From an uncultured Campylobacterota bacterium (GTDB lineage: Bacteria; Campylobacterota; Campylobacteria; Campylobacterales; Arcobacteraceae): a DNA stretch of 33,649 nt. Positions 32,653 through 33,649 of this stretch are shown in pieces (positions within the stretch are counted from its first letter, which is position 1; each line of letters opens with the position of its first letter). Location of the stretch: the NCBI GenBank assembly GCA_903821805.1, contig CAIJNA010000180.1:1-33649 (forward strand), read 5' to 3'. The position numbers were made by a program, and so were the translations under genes. Below the pieces are notes generated by a model. That model was not told the DNA's origin and ran no database searches. It saw only the letters and a list, made by a program, of their open reading frames with translations.

Positions 32653-33630
32653 TTATTTGAGTAAATAAGGCTGCATAGCGTCTTTGTTTTCTAGTCTTTT
32701 CCCTTGAATAACTATTTCTCCTAAATTAATGTCATATGTAACACCTAATTCTGTTTTTCCATATGTAACTATGAAATCCCCTGCAAGTTTAATATCATTT
32801 TCGCTGGCATTTTTTGATAAGAGAACAAATGGACCAGTTGCGTTAACTATTCTGCCTTTGAAATATTTTTTACTTTTTGTATTCTCAAGTATTTGATTTT
32901 CGTCCTGCTTTCTTCCAACTACAAGTTTAGCACCATCTGGAAGTCTCAATTGTCTTCCTATTTTTAAAGTATCAATATCATCAACTTCAAGTGTATCATT
33001 GGCAATAAAATCTCTTAGTCTTGTTGTGAATTGAACATCAGTTAGCAAACATCCTCCAGATGGATGTTCAAAGTTTTCTAACCCAATCTCTTTTGCAAAC
33101 TCAAATTGTCTACTTCGTCCTCTGCCCCAAAAGTCTAATAATTTATCTCTGCTAATCCAACCCTCAAGTTCAGGCTTACTAGCAGGAAGCAGTTTACCGC
33201 TTAGTGGCCTAACTACTAATTCTTCTTGCCCACTTAATTTTTGAACTCTTAGCATTGCATCTTTTGTTTGACTCATAGGTCTTTGGCCAACAACTTCACC
33301 GCTAATCATAAATGATGCATCATATTTTTCTAAAAGTTTACTTGTGTGACGAAACATAAATCCATGACAATCAATACAGGGGTTGAAATAATTGCCATAA
33401 CCGTATTTAGGTTCAAATAAAACTTCATCAAGATATTTATCTTTTAGATCAAGGATTTCAAATTTAGCTCCAATATGATCACACATTCGCTTCATATATT
33501 CTACTCTGTCACCAACAGATCCAAAGCCCGTATCTACATGTATAGCAATAACCTCTATCCCTTGATCTATTATCACTTTCATAGCAAGAGTGGAATCTAA
33601 ACCACCACTAAATAATGCTAATGCTTTCAA
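32653..33630 (-). CDS. PP-loop ATPase, thiouridylase-like, with C-terminal NFACT-R-like domain
   Basis: A 325-residue protein whose N-terminal adenylating PP-loop SGGLDS (8-13) belongs to the ThiI/MnmA-type sulfur-insertion superfamily. C88 in NPCIDCH (with C85) and C194 in HPSGGCLLTD are placed like the paired catalytic cysteines of tRNA thiolation enzymes. The C-terminal third (LRLPDGAKLVVGRKQDENQ ... GPFVLL) resembles the NFACT-R/DUF814 RNA-binding module. It is not MnmA itself, whose signatures differ. A role in RNA thiolation is inference. The start is a TTG at 33630 with GAGGAG 6 bases upstream and no nearby ATG. Upstream sequence is cut by the window edge. Confidence 0.8.
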   Translation of the reverse strand: MKALALFSGGLDSTLAMKVIIDQGIEVIAIHVDTGFGSVGDRVEYMKRMCDHIGAKFEILDLKDKYLDEVLFEPKYGYGNYFNPCIDCHGFMFRHTSKLLEKYDASFMISGEVVGQRPMSQTKDAMLRVQKLSGQEELVVRPLSGKLLPASKPELEGWISRDKLLDFWGRGRSRQFEFAKEIGLENFEHPSGGCLLTDVQFTTRLRDFIANDTLEVDDIDTLKIGRQLRLPDGAKLVVGRKQDENQILENTKSKKYFKGRIVNATGPFVLLSKNASENDIKLAGDFIVTYGKTELGVTYDINLGEIVIQGKRLENKDAMQPYLLK

Positions 33631-33649
33631 AATAACTCCTCAGGATTTA

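Overview
The window is AT-rich chromosomal DNA, about two-thirds A+T by eye. Gene content and sequence character point to a member of the Campylobacterota (Epsilonproteobacteria), probably free-living and Sulfurimonas- or Arcobacter-like. The reasons are the hemA-proS pair, NAD kinase, Era and RimO of epsilonproteobacterial character, promoters with a clear TATAAT -10 box but a poor -35 box, and a small periplasmic-type cytochrome c. Genus is inference. I see no phage, insertion sequence, integron or CRISPR array. Most of the window is housekeeping sequence, with two accessory modules.

Layout: (a) 1-4237, minus strand: a 1120-residue transglutaminase/DUF2126 protein followed 4 bp later by a circularly permuted ATP-grasp protein that runs off the left edge. 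This is the least understood module. (b) 4527-5414, minus: nadK, divergent from (c) 5496-12603, plus: gltB-gltD (NADPH glutamate synthase), then mdh under its own promoter, closed by a strong terminator. (d) 12692-22487, all minus: a thiol peroxidase with a cysteine-rich tail; a hemA-proS-ovoA-ovoB run joined by 1-base stop/start overlaps or short gaps; and upstream of that a rsuA-like, argD, midA-like run. (e) 22800-25959, plus: acs, tRNA-Gly(GCC), a PhnA-family protein and rpsO, closed by a terminator. (f) 26126-26398, minus: cytochrome c with its own terminator. (g) 26475-28779, plus: a lone ABC ATPase, a YdcF/ElyC-type membrane protein and era. (h) 28877-33630, minus: a SLAC1/TehA-family transporter, then nfo-rimO-DUF309, and a PP-loop RNA-thiolation-like enzyme at the right edge.

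How the genes work together: gltBD, mdh and acs cover nitrogen assimilation and central carbon/acetate metabolism; argD draws on glutamate made by GltBD. HemA uses glutamyl-tRNA to begin tetrapyrrole synthesis and sits with another tRNA-charging gene, proS. OvoA and OvoB together would make a 5-thiohistidine/ovothiol-type thiol, and Tpx removes peroxides, so 12692-16415 reads as a small redox-protection block. RimO, S15, Era, the RsuA-like enzyme, ProS and the PP-loop protein all serve translation. The 1-4237 module belongs to a widespread but biochemically uncharacterised group predicted to make or remove amide-linked peptide modifications, and it is the best candidate for new biology here.
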